35,330 bases of DNA from Caldifarciminota bacterium (GTDB lineage: Bacteria; Hydrothermota; Hydrothermia; LBFQ01; DSFT01), in contig JALSOK010000094.1 in the NCBI GenBank assembly GCA_026986535.1, forward strand, positions 1 to 35,330, in the 5' to 3' direction. Position numbers and translations under genes: made by a program. Below the pieces are notes generated by a model that was given only the letters and a program-made list of their open reading frames with translations, had not been told where the DNA came from and did not search any database. This document shows positions 18,761 through 27,449 of the stretch, one piece after another. The stretch's first letter is position 1, and each line of letters starts with the position of its first letter.

Positions 18761-20219
18761 ACTGAACTATTACTTTCTTCGAATACGAACCGCTGTGCAG
18801 AATGTAGATGCCGGATTTCAATGGAACGAATGCTTCCCCCGGAGGCATGGAACGGATGAGCCTTCCCGAAGCGGAGAAGATTTCCACCTGCTCTCTGCTG
18901 TTGATCATGATACCCCCCGGCATGATGAAAACGGCAAATGGGATTTTGCCCTGCGAGAATTCGGCCAGTTCGACGGGATTCGAATAGGCGAATAGCACAT
19001 GGCCGCCGTCCTCATCGAAGAAGTCGTTTCCCCAGGCGGCATACAGGATTCCATCGTCTATAAACCAGCCGAGGTAGTCGTGTCCGGAGGGATTTTCCCT
19101 GAATCCGTAGTTTCGACTGCTTACCCTGTAGGGCTGGGACCAGGTATTGCCCCAGTCGGGAGAGAAGAGCCATCCGGTTGCCCATTCCCCCACGGGACTG
19201 CTTCCGCAATAGCCGTAGTCCCCGATTCTGCCCTGGTACATGAGGTAGATGTAGTTTCCATACGAGGCCAGCATGGGCAGAATCTGTTCGGTTCCCCCCA
19301 TGTCGGGAGATACCTGCTGGACCCCCAGCGGGGTGGTCCCCTGCCATGTGGCCACATTTACGAGGCAGTAGTCATCAGTGAATGCTATGGCCACCTTCCC
19401 GCTGGATGCAGTTATGTGGTCGTGAATCTTTGCGGGGCGGGCATCGTGGGGGCAGGCCGTGCTCTGGCTCCCGGCGATGGAGAAGAAGACTTCTCCTCCG
19501 AGGTTGAAGGAATTTCCTCCGTCTGTGGAGTATAAAAAGCCTGCTCCAATTTCGTAATTGCTTTCTACATTGCTGAAATCATTGAAGGACATATAAATTG
19601 TATTTCCATCCTTTGCCCAGTATCCCACGGTCGAGATAAAATTCAGGTAGCCTATCCCATTCCAGGTTGCTCCGTCATCCGTGGTCTTGTACACGAAGAG
19701 GTTGTTGTCTCCGTACATGTTGCTCGTAAAGTTGACCAGGACGGTGCTTCCTCCCAGAGGAAGGAGCCACTCCTTATCCTTGAAGTAGGTCCAGTAGTCG
19801 TTCTGCCCCACATATGTGCACGACCAGTTGGATGCGCTGGAGCATCCGGCTCCGGCACTGCATGTGCAGAACCACACCTCCCCCCTGACATCGTTCTGTC
19901 CACCGCTTCCCTGACAGTACTCGATTCCTGCAAAGTAAATCTTGTTGGGGTTGTCTGGCTGGATTGCGACTGCAGGATCTCCCACCCAGCAATCCGTATA
20001 ACTGGGACCGTATCCGATGGAGCTCCAGGAGTTGCCCCCATCGAAGCTCATCATGAGCACATTGGCATTGTACTCCTCGGAGATGTATGCGACCAGTATG
20101 GTATTGCCCTGTTTTGCCATCGTCACTTCTTCATCTATGGTGCACGAGGACACATCCCTGCCGGAAAGGTCGAACTCGGGGTTGAAAGGGGGGTCCATCA
20201 AAAGGAACATCAGCATCAT
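18759..20219 (-). CDS. Secreted sialidase/BNR-repeat-like protein with C-terminal T9SS type-A sorting-like domain
   Basis: Repeated SxDGGxTW-like units (MSFDGGNSWSSIG, TTDDGATWNGIG, STDGGNSFN, SPDWGNTWSQP) and C-terminus VEIFSASGRLIRSMPPGEAFVPLKSGIYILHSGSYSKKVIVQ; SD present. Confidence 0.85.
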   Translation of the reverse strand: MMLMFLLMDPPFNPEFDLSGRDVSSCTIDEEVTMAKQGNTILVAYISEEYNANVLMMSFDGGNSWSSIGYGPSYTDCWVGDPAVAIQPDNPNKIYFAGIEYCQGSGGQNDVRGEVWFCTCSAGAGCSSASNWSCTYVGQNDYWTYFKDKEWLLPLGGSTVLVNFTSNMYGDNNLFVYKTTDDGATWNGIGYLNFISTVGYWAKDGNTIYMSFNDFSNVESNYEIGAGFLYSTDGGNSFNLGGEVFFSIAGSQSTACPHDARPAKIHDHITASSGKVAIAFTDDYCLVNVATWQGTTPLGVQQVSPDMGGTEQILPMLASYGNYIYLMYQGRIGDYGYCGSSPVGEWATGWLFSPDWGNTWSQPYRVSSRNYGFRENPSGHDYLGWFIDDGILYAAWGNDFFDEDGGHVLFAYSNPVELAEFSQGKIPFAVFIMPGGIMINSREQVEIFSASGRLIRSMPPGEAFVPLKSGIYILHSGSYSKKVIVQ

Positions 20220-20234
20220 GGCTCTTCCTCCCTT

Positions 20235-20726
20235 TTACTCGAGGACGAAGTTGCTGACTTCAATTTCGAAGGATTCATCCAGGGGAACGAAGACTATGCG
20301 GAGGGGATCCTGGCCGCCGTGCTGGGTGATGGCGATGGCTCCGGACAGGTCCAGGGTTATGGTGTCTGCATCCTGTGAGAGTTCCACCTTTCTGGATACG
20401 AATCCGGCTGCGCTATAGACCGATATCCTGAATTTGCCTTTCCCCCTTGCTAAGAATCGGAGAATTCCCTCCTTTATCCCCGAAATGGAGCTCTGGTAGT
20501 ATATCGTGCAGTTGTCCTTCCTGAGGGGACTGCCCGCCTTTTCGCACTTCCCTTCGAATCGGGCGGGCTTCCCGAATATCCTCTTCCCTTCTGCCCTGAG
20601 CATGAGCGGGCTTTCCTGCATGTGGATTTTTTCCACGGGATAGTACCACTGGTCCAGCTTTATTTCCTTCGGGGCTCCGTGCCTCTGCCCCAGAAGGGCA
20701 ATCTGCATTATAGCTATCCACATCAT
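20235..20726 (-). CDS. Hypothetical exported protein, first gene of the operon with the BNR protein
   Basis: Open frame followed after 15 nt by the BNR gene; N-terminus MMWIAIMQIALLGQ hydrophobic; no recognised family. Confidence 0.6.
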   Translation of the reverse strand: MMWIAIMQIALLGQRHGAPKEIKLDQWYYPVEKIHMQESPLMLRAEGKRIFGKPARFEGKCEKAGSPLRKDNCTIYYQSSISGIKEGILRFLARGKGKFRISVYSAAGFVSRKVELSQDADTITLDLSGAIAITQHGGQDPLRIVFVPLDESFEIEVSNFVLE

Positions 20727-20863
20727 ATCCTTTAAATTATGGCAGTTCCCGGGGAGGAGGAGCGAGTTTAAGGTTTTAATCTTCAGTGATTTATCCCCTT
20801 TGCATCCGGTTTTGCCATATTTTTCCCAAAATTTTACTTCCCCTGCCCCTTATACTTTGAGGG

Positions 20864-22165
20864 ATGGATGTGGTGGAGATCCTTACCAGTCTGATAGGTT
20901 TCAGGACAGTGAATCCCCCTGGAGATGAAGAGGAGGCAGTGCTCTGGATCAGGGACCTGTTTGAGAGGGAGGGGCTGGAGGGGGAGATATACGCCCTGGA
21001 TTCGAGGAGGCCCAATCTGCTGGTCCGCATTCCGGGAAAGAAAGGGGGAAAGCCCCTTCTGGTTTATGGGCATGTGGATGTGGTTCCCGTGGAGGGGCAG
21101 CAGTGGGATGTGGATCCCTTTGCGGGAGCAGTGAAGGATGGATATGTGTGGGGCAGGGGGGCTCTGGACATGAAGGGGCCCCTCGCAATATATCTGGCTT
21201 CCCTTCTGGAGACTTACAGGGAGGGCAGTCTTGCAGGGGATGTCATCTTCCTTGCCCTCAGCGATGAGGAGGGGGGAGGAGATTACGGTGCCCGCTATAT
21301 GGTGGAAAATCATCCCGAACTGTTCGATGGTGTGGAGTACGCGATAGGGGAATTCGGTGGTTTCAGCTTCGAGGTGATGGGAAGAAGGCTGTATCCGGTT
21401 ATGGTGGCTGAAAAGCAGATATGCTGGCTTAAACTCACCTTCGAGGGAAGGGGAGGACACGGTTCCCTGATGCACAGGGATACCGCAATGGAAAAGGTGG
21501 GAAGGGCCCTGGTTTCTCTGCACAGGGGGCGCTTACCCGTCCACATAACCCCCGCCGTCAGGCGGATGTTCCTCTCCATGGCCGACGCCCTCCCTTTTCC
21601 CGCTTCCCTTTTGATGAGGGCGCTTCTCATACCATCCATTACGGATGGACTTCTGTCCCTTCTGGGGGAGAGGATGGAGGTATTCAGACCCCTTTTCCAC
21701 AACACTGCCAGCCCCACCATCATCAGGGGCGGGAGCAAGGTGAATGTGGTGCCCTCCAGGGTGGAACTGGAGGTGGATGGGAGGCTTCTGCCCGGATTCA
21801 CCCCCGACCGGTTCATACGGGAGCTTGAGGACCTACTGGGTGTTCCATTCGAGGCCCGGGTCCTCAGGTACGATCCCTATCCGGACGATGTGGACTGGCG
21901 GCTTATGGGTGCGCTGGAAGAGGCGATAGGGATGGAGGATGGAGGGGGGCGGGTTATCCCCATGCTTCTGACGGGGGTCACGGATGGCAGGTTCTTTAAG
22001 AGGCTGGGGATACAGACCTATGGATTCGCCCCCATGAAGCTCCCCGCGCATTTCCCCTTCGGGGATTATATCCACGCCGAAAACGAACGGATACCCGTGG
22101 AAGCCCTGCACTTCGGTGTCAGGGTGATGAAGCATTTCTTCTCGAGGGGGGCGTGGACCCTTTAG
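20864..22165 (+). CDS. M20 family metallopeptidase (ArgE/DapE/ACY1-like)
   Basis: YGHVDVVPVEGQQWDVDPFAGAVKDGYVWGRGALDMKGPLA, LALSDEEGGGDYGARYM, GRGGHGS. Confidence 0.93.
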   Translation: MDVVEILTSLIGFRTVNPPGDEEEAVLWIRDLFEREGLEGEIYALDSRRPNLLVRIPGKKGGKPLLVYGHVDVVPVEGQQWDVDPFAGAVKDGYVWGRGALDMKGPLAIYLASLLETYREGSLAGDVIFLALSDEEGGGDYGARYMVENHPELFDGVEYAIGEFGGFSFEVMGRRLYPVMVAEKQICWLKLTFEGRGGHGSLMHRDTAMEKVGRALVSLHRGRLPVHITPAVRRMFLSMADALPFPASLLMRALLIPSITDGLLSLLGERMEVFRPLFHNTASPTIIRGGSKVNVVPSRVELEVDGRLLPGFTPDRFIRELEDLLGVPFEARVLRYDPYPDDVDWRLMGALEEAIGMEDGGGRVIPMLLTGVTDGRFFKRLGIQTYGFAPMKLPAHFPFGDYIHAENERIPVEALHFGVRVMKHFFSRGAWTL

Positions 22166-22174
22166 AAGGGGTCC
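22155..22174 (+). terminator. Inverted repeat over the overlapping stop codons of convergent genes
   Basis: GGACCC (22155-22160) ... GGGTCC (22169-22174); stops TAG 22163-22165 (+) and TAA 22162-22164 (-) overlap. Confidence 0.4.
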
Positions 22175-23007
22175 CGGACCAGACCCTCCACCTTTTCCTT
22201 CAGGAACTGGGGCAGTGCAAAGGCTCCCCTGTATATGCTTCTGTTAAAGTACCTCAATCCTGCGGGAATTTTCTGCCTCTCTCTTATCTCCAGCCCCCTA
22301 GTTGCCAGGGAGAATGCCCAGAATCCCCCCGGATATGTGGGAATGGGGGCCGTGTACATGTGCAGAATGGGAAAGATTCTGGAGAGCCTCAGTGCTATGG
22401 TTTCGATGGTGTCGAGATGATAGTAAGGGGATTCGGACTGTATGACCATAATCCCCCCGTCCCTGAGCGAGCGGAATACATTCCTGAAGAAGTCCTGGCC
22501 TATGAGGCCCTCGGCCGGTCCTATGGGGTCGGTGGAATCCACCACTACCACATCGAATTCCCCCTCGTGCCCCTTTATCCATTCTGTCGCGTCTTCCACA
22601 TGTATATGGAGCCTCTCGTCGTTCAGAGCGGATGAAATGGTGGGAAGGTACCTGCGGGAGGCCTCTATTACCATCCTGTCTATTTCCACCATGTGGACCT
22701 CTTCCACGGGGTACCTCAGCACTTCCCTCGCGGTTCCCCCATCCCCTCCGCCCACTATAAGGATTCTCCGGGGGGAGGGATGGGATATCATAGCGGGGTG
22801 GACTAGCATCTCGTGGTATATGAATTCGTCCCTCTCCGTGGTCATTACGAGTCCGTCGAGGGTCAGGACCCTCCCGAAGAAGCCGTTCTCGAAGATTTCT
22901 ATCTCCTGATAGGGGCTCTTATGCCGGTACAGTACCCTCTCTTTCTTCAGGAATATGCCTGAATGGGGTGAGTGGTATTCCCTGTATTCTTCCCCTTGCT
23001 TTACCAT
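22162..23007 (-). CDS. speE: Spermidine synthase-type aminopropyltransferase (canonical)
   Basis: YHEMLVHPAM, ILIVGGGDGGTAREVLRYP, VVVDSTDPIGPAEGLIGQDFF. Confidence 0.92.
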   Translation of the reverse strand: MVKQGEEYREYHSPHSGIFLKKERVLYRHKSPYQEIEIFENGFFGRVLTLDGLVMTTERDEFIYHEMLVHPAMISHPSPRRILIVGGGDGGTAREVLRYPVEEVHMVEIDRMVIEASRRYLPTISSALNDERLHIHVEDATEWIKGHEGEFDVVVVDSTDPIGPAEGLIGQDFFRNVFRSLRDGGIMVIQSESPYYHLDTIETIALRLSRIFPILHMYTAPIPTYPGGFWAFSLATRGLEIRERQKIPAGLRYFNRSIYRGAFALPQFLKEKVEGLVRDPF

Positions 23008-23474
23008 AGGGCCACTCCGGCGAACACGCTCGTGGGTCCTTCTATAAGGGCACTGGCGGACTTTACGATGATTTCCCTGATGGCTATTCCCCTGTGCCTC
23101 ATGGCTTCTATCGCCATCTTCCTGACGATTTCCCTGGCCTTCTCCTCCGGAGTATATCCTGAGAATTCCATTATGACACCCACATGCTTCTCGTCCTGCG
23201 GAAGGGCGACCGAAACTGCGGCGGAAATCACCTCCCCTTTATCGGTGGAACTTATGGAGCCGTAGGCTATGGGGAGCAGGGAGCCCCTGGGGACCTCTAT
23301 GGTCTGGCTCACCCTCGCACCGGGGGGCACTATGCTCGACACCTTGAGCAGATTGTAATCCCCCACCCCTGCATTGCGCAGGGCCTGGTCGAAGGCGGTC
23401 AGGAGGGTCTCCCCCCTACCCACACCGGCGCAGATGTACAGGTGTTCAAGCTTTCCAAATAAAGGGTGCGTCAT
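23001..23474 (-). CDS. Pyruvoyl-dependent arginine decarboxylase
   Basis: CAGVGRGETLLTAFDQALRNAGVGDYNLLKVSSIVPPGA including the VSS self-cleavage site region; length 157 aa. Confidence 0.92.
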   Translation of the reverse strand: MTHPLFGKLEHLYICAGVGRGETLLTAFDQALRNAGVGDYNLLKVSSIVPPGARVSQTIEVPRGSLLPIAYGSISSTDKGEVISAAVSVALPQDEKHVGVIMEFSGYTPEEKAREIVRKMAIEAMRHRGIAIREIIVKSASALIEGPTSVFAGVALW

Positions 23475-24357
23475 CTTTGATTATATCCCCCTTTGTCTCG
23501 AGGGCCTCTTTCACATAGGTGGGAATAACGAAGGAAGCTGTGTGCATACGGGGATAGTAGTAGGAGAACCTGCTGGAGCCGATTTCTTTCATCCTCTCGA
23601 GCACCTTTTCTTCATCGATGGTCTCCGGGTTGAGTTTCTTGCTGGCTATTATAAAAGCCCAGGGCAGCTGGAAGGAAAAGATGAAGGTCCAGTAAACATG
23701 CACGATGGGAAATACTGCTTTGAGGGTCCTGTACAGGCTTGCCAGGAAATCGGGATAGACAGGGTCTGCGCTTCCGGCCTGTGCCACGAATATGCCGTCC
23801 TCCTTCAGCCTGTTGAAGATGGTGGTGTAGAATTCCTTGGTGAAGAGCTTTATGGAGGGGCCCTCCTCTATGGGCTCCGTTAAGTCGGAGATGATGATGT
23901 CGTATGGCTCGAAATTGTTTTCCACGAATTCCCTTGCGTCTGTGAATATCAGGCGGGAGCGGGGATTGTCGAATGCTCCATCGTGCCACTCCTTCATGTG
24001 CTGGCGACATATATTGACGAGCTCCTCGTCTATGTCCACCATAATGGCTTCCTTCACGCTTCTGTGCTTCAGGACTTCCCTCAGGGTTGCCCCTTCTCCT
24101 CCTCCCAGTATAAGGACCCTTTCGGGGGAGGGATGGGTGAACATGGCCGGGTGGACCAGCATCTCGTGGTAAATGTGCTCATCTATCTGGGCCGATTGAA
24201 TCTTGTTGTCCAGAAACAGGGTCTTGCCGAGAACCTCCAGGTCCACTATGTCCACCTTCTGGAACTTGGTTCGCCCGTGGTAGATTATTCTCTCCACCCG
24301 ATAGTGGAATATGAGGTCGTCCGTGTGCTTTTCTATAAACCAGATTCCTTCTTTCAT
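23446..24357 (-). CDS. Second aminopropyltransferase, thermospermine synthase-like
   Basis: YHEMLVHPAMFTHPSPERVLILGGGEGATLREVLKH; IIISDLTEPIEEGPSIKLFTKEFYTTIFNRLKEDGIFVAQAGS. Confidence 0.88.
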   Translation of the reverse strand: MKEGIWFIEKHTDDLIFHYRVERIIYHGRTKFQKVDIVDLEVLGKTLFLDNKIQSAQIDEHIYHEMLVHPAMFTHPSPERVLILGGGEGATLREVLKHRSVKEAIMVDIDEELVNICRQHMKEWHDGAFDNPRSRLIFTDAREFVENNFEPYDIIISDLTEPIEEGPSIKLFTKEFYTTIFNRLKEDGIFVAQAGSADPVYPDFLASLYRTLKAVFPIVHVYWTFIFSFQLPWAFIIASKKLNPETIDEEKVLERMKEIGSSRFSYYYPRMHTASFVIPTYVKEALETKGDIIKDDAPFIWKA

Positions 24358-24407
24358 GGGCCTAAAATTTTACAGAAGAGGGGTCGTTTTTCCTTAAAAT
24401 TGTGGAG

Positions 24408-25526
24408 TTGAAGAAGGTTCTTGCCCTCGCCCCGCTTCCACCCCCGTATTCGGGACCGGAAATTTCCAGCGAGATACTCTTTTCCCGTCCTCTCGACCGG
24501 GTCAGAGTGGAGCTTATCAACATAAGCGTGAAGAGGGGAAAATCGGACAGGGGTTTCCTCACGGCGGGGGCTCTGGCCCGCTACAGCCGTATTTACCTCA
24601 GCTATTTGCTCCGGCTGATGCTCGGGAGACCCGATGGTATCTATCTTCCCATAACTGCCACCAGGATGGGGTGGATTCGGGACCTCTCCATCCTCTATCC
24701 GGCCCACATCCTGGGGAAAAAGACCATCCTCCACATGAGGGGTGGCCACTTCCACTTCTTTTACCGGATGCTGGATGGGGCCTTCAGAAAGCGGGTTCGA
24801 GGTGCGCTGGCCAGGGCGTCAGTCATAATCGTTCAATCTCCGTCCCTCATGAGGCAGTTCGATGGCATCGTTTCCCTGGAAAAGCTGAGAATTCTCCCCA
24901 ATCCGTATCCGCCGGATTTCGAGCGCATAGAATTCAGAAGGGACAGGATCCGGGTTCTTTTCGTGGGCCTGTTCTCCGCGGCCAAGGGGTATCACGACCT
25001 TGTGGATGTGGCCCGCGAAATACTCCGCTGGAGAGAAGATGTGGAATTTGTCTTCCTGGGCACCCCCATCAGGGGGGAGAAGAACATATTTTACAATCAG
25101 CTTACGGGGGAGCCCATCCCATGGAGGCCCTTCGTTCGCCTGCAGCACCCGGGGGCCCGATATATCGCTTCGGCCTACGGAAGGCAGAAGCTCCGCCTCT
25201 ACGAGGAGTGCTCCATATTCGTCCTTCCCAGCTATTCCGAGGGATTTTCCATGGCGGTTCTGGAGGGGATGGTGAGCGCGTGTGCAGTGATTACCAGCAA
25301 GGTTGGGGCCATGGTGGACATCATAGAGCATGGAAGGACGGGTGTTCTGATAAACCCCGGGGACAGAAAGTCCCTGAGGGAATGGCTCGTGCGCCTTATA
25401 GAGGATGAGAAGTTGAGGAGGGAGATGGGTATGAGGGCAAGGGAGTATGCCCTGCGCCACTTCAGCCCGGAGAAGGTTCGCAGGCAGATGGAAGAGATCT
25501 TCCTGGAGGCCCTTTCTCAGTCCTGA
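24408..25526 (+). CDS. Family 4-like (GT-B) glycosyltransferase
   Basis: LFVGLFSAAKGYHDLVDVA, IFVLPSYSEGFSMAVLEGMVSACAVITSKVGAMVDIIEHGRTGVLI. Start proposed at TTG 24408 (TAAAAT 7 nt upstream); the supplied ORF starts at GTG 24402. Confidence 0.85.
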   Translation: MKKVLALAPLPPPYSGPEISSEILFSRPLDRVRVELINISVKRGKSDRGFLTAGALARYSRIYLSYLLRLMLGRPDGIYLPITATRMGWIRDLSILYPAHILGKKTILHMRGGHFHFFYRMLDGAFRKRVRGALARASVIIVQSPSLMRQFDGIVSLEKLRILPNPYPPDFERIEFRRDRIRVLFVGLFSAAKGYHDLVDVAREILRWREDVEFVFLGTPIRGEKNIFYNQLTGEPIPWRPFVRLQHPGARYIASAYGRQKLRLYEECSIFVLPSYSEGFSMAVLEGMVSACAVITSKVGAMVDIIEHGRTGVLINPGDRKSLREWLVRLIEDEKLRREMGMRAREYALRHFSPEKVRRQMEEIFLEALSQS

Positions 25527-26896
25527 TAGACCATGGAAAAGTTAATGGAGAAGTGGGGTTTTATATCCCCCTCCAGGGTCATGCGGGTGCCCATCATGTC
25601 CTGTATTGCCCTGTATATATCCCCCACCAGGTTGGTTGCAACTCCGAATGTGAGCCGTACTTTTCCGGAATATACTATGGCGTTGAGGCCGATGGAGCTG
25701 TACTGGAACCATGTGTTTCTGGAGTAAATCCAGCTGGTGCTCAGGGCAAAGCGCGGCACAATAGGATACTCTACGGAAAATCCGGTAGCCAGATTGTTCA
25801 GAGCATTGTAGTTGAAAAACAGGGTTCCATCTGCTTTCCCCATCTGCCTGTGATATACGAGGCGCACGATTGGACTGGCTGGAATCTCGTAGGAGAATGC
25901 CCTGGTGGTATCCATTGTTGTGTCGCTGTATTCATAGTTCACATAAATCACACCGGAGCCCTCTATCTGGAGTTCTCCGTTGTCGTTCACAAAGGCATAG
26001 AGATTATTCCATCCGACGGTGTCGAGGCGGGTGGATATTGCGGAGTCACCCAGGGCGGTTATGTACTTTATTACATCCCTCACGGTGCCCTGAATCCTCA
26101 GGGGGGGCGAAAATCCGAGCTCCAGCAGAAGGTTACCCTTCCTGTATCCGGCCGAGAGGGCCCAGTGGCTTGCGGCGTTGATGGAGTATTCCCTCTGGAA
26201 GAGGAAGGGGGACGGGACCACGGGGATGCCCGTTATCATGCCGTACCACACCACATCCGCATCCCGGGGAATCACTCTGACCGCGGGGGTCAGTATGAAC
26301 ATGCGGGTATCGTAGTTTATTATGCCCCCTCCCTCTATTCTCCTGTACTGTAGATTCAGGAACCAGTTGCCCTTTATGAGCCTGAAGGACAGGGGTCTTG
26401 CCCTTATTCCTCCACTGCTCCTGGAGGATGTATAGTATGTTCTGTACAGGGAGTCCATGTCGTAAACCACCCTTATGCTCCTGTCCAGCCCCTTAATCTC
26501 CCCGGGATAGATAGTGTCCTCCACCTGACCCAATACCATGTCCAGGGTGTCGCACGCTCCGGGCCCGTACTCGTCGAAGGATTCGAGGGAAAGCTCCTCG
26601 TTGCCGAAGTAGGTGAATTCGATAGCCATGTCCTCCACCCTGTATCCGATGGATGCCCGCGTGATGCCTCCCAGGTCCTTTACGAATAAATCCGTGCGGA
26701 GGGCGGCATCCGGGGGAAGTATACCTTCGTGGGGAAATGTTAGGGATACGGGGGCCGAGTTGATCTGGTACGAGGAGTAATTGAGGGAGAAGTACCAGTA
26801 TCTGTAGTCCACAGTGTACTTTCCGTAAAGCAGGTCGTAAACCAGGGGATTTCGATAACCTATCGTCAGATGGGAGACCGCTATGGCAAGGAGCAT
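25517..26896 (-). CDS. Predicted outer-membrane beta-barrel protein
   Basis: Alternating amphipathic strands, aromatic girdle residues, very short hydrophobic N-terminus MLLAIAVS; no family recognised. Confidence 0.6.
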   Translation of the reverse strand: MLLAIAVSHLTIGYRNPLVYDLLYGKYTVDYRYWYFSLNYSSYQINSAPVSLTFPHEGILPPDAALRTDLFVKDLGGITRASIGYRVEDMAIEFTYFGNEELSLESFDEYGPGACDTLDMVLGQVEDTIYPGEIKGLDRSIRVVYDMDSLYRTYYTSSRSSGGIRARPLSFRLIKGNWFLNLQYRRIEGGGIINYDTRMFILTPAVRVIPRDADVVWYGMITGIPVVPSPFLFQREYSINAASHWALSAGYRKGNLLLELGFSPPLRIQGTVRDVIKYITALGDSAISTRLDTVGWNNLYAFVNDNGELQIEGSGVIYVNYEYSDTTMDTTRAFSYEIPASPIVRLVYHRQMGKADGTLFFNYNALNNLATGFSVEYPIVPRFALSTSWIYSRNTWFQYSSIGLNAIVYSGKVRLTFGVATNLVGDIYRAIQDMMGTRMTLEGDIKPHFSINFSMVYQD

Positions 26897-26925
26897 GGCC
26901 TAATTTTAAACGGAGTGGCTTTAGT

Positions 26926-27384
26926 TTACAGGAGCATGAGTATCAGACCCCCCTGCAGCAGGGCCACCAGCAGCAGGATCATGGCCATCCATACGATGGT
27001 TCTCCTGCTTTCCTCTCCCGTCTTTTTCCTCAGCAGGCCTATCTCCCGGGCAAGTTCTATAATCTCTCTCTTCAGGGATGAAATTTCGCTTTCCAGGGAT
27101 GTCAGCACCTTCTCGTCGGATATGGTCAGCTCCGCTTTTATGGATTCCATTCTGCTGAACAGGCTGGATTTCAACTCCTCCATTTTCTCCAGTATGTGGC
27201 CCCTGTTCTGAATGTCGCTGGATATGAGCTCGGACTTCAGGGCGTGCAGGCTCATGTAAACCGCATTGATCTCGCCGCGTATCCCCTGTATCTCTTTGAA
27301 GAGGAAGTCGTATGTTCCCTCCAGATGGGAAACCCTATCGGTCAGTTCTTTTACCATTGTTTCCATCGAATTCTTTGCCTTCAT
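26926..27384 (-). CDS. Coiled-coil protein with single C-terminal TM helix (tail-anchored-like)
   Basis: Heptad-rich acidic/basic helix followed by RRTIVWMAMILLLVALLQGGLILMLL at the C-terminus. Confidence 0.7.
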   Translation of the reverse strand: MKAKNSMETMVKELTDRVSHLEGTYDFLFKEIQGIRGEINAVYMSLHALKSELISSDIQNRGHILEKMEELKSSLFSRMESIKAELTISDEKVLTSLESEISSLKREIIELAREIGLLRKKTGEESRRTIVWMAMILLLVALLQGGLILMLL

Positions 27385-27449
27385 AATTCAATTTTACAGG
27401 CAGTGGATTCGTGGAGCTTATACTTATACCGCAATAGGAGTGTTTTACG

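Noticed and set aside
20738-20819. TATGGCA ... TGCCATA inverted repeat in the 20726/20864 intergenic region
   Set aside because: 7-bp arms separated by 68 nt are easily expected by chance in this AT-rich spacer.
20834-21523. 229-aa minus-strand ORF antisense to the M20 peptidase
   Set aside because: No domain signature; opposite strand is a clear M20 metallopeptidase.
24402-24407. GTG start for the glycosyltransferase
   Set aside because: It is only 1 nt past TAAAAT; the in-frame TTG at 24408 has the 7-nt spacing seen elsewhere. Needs N-terminal confirmation.
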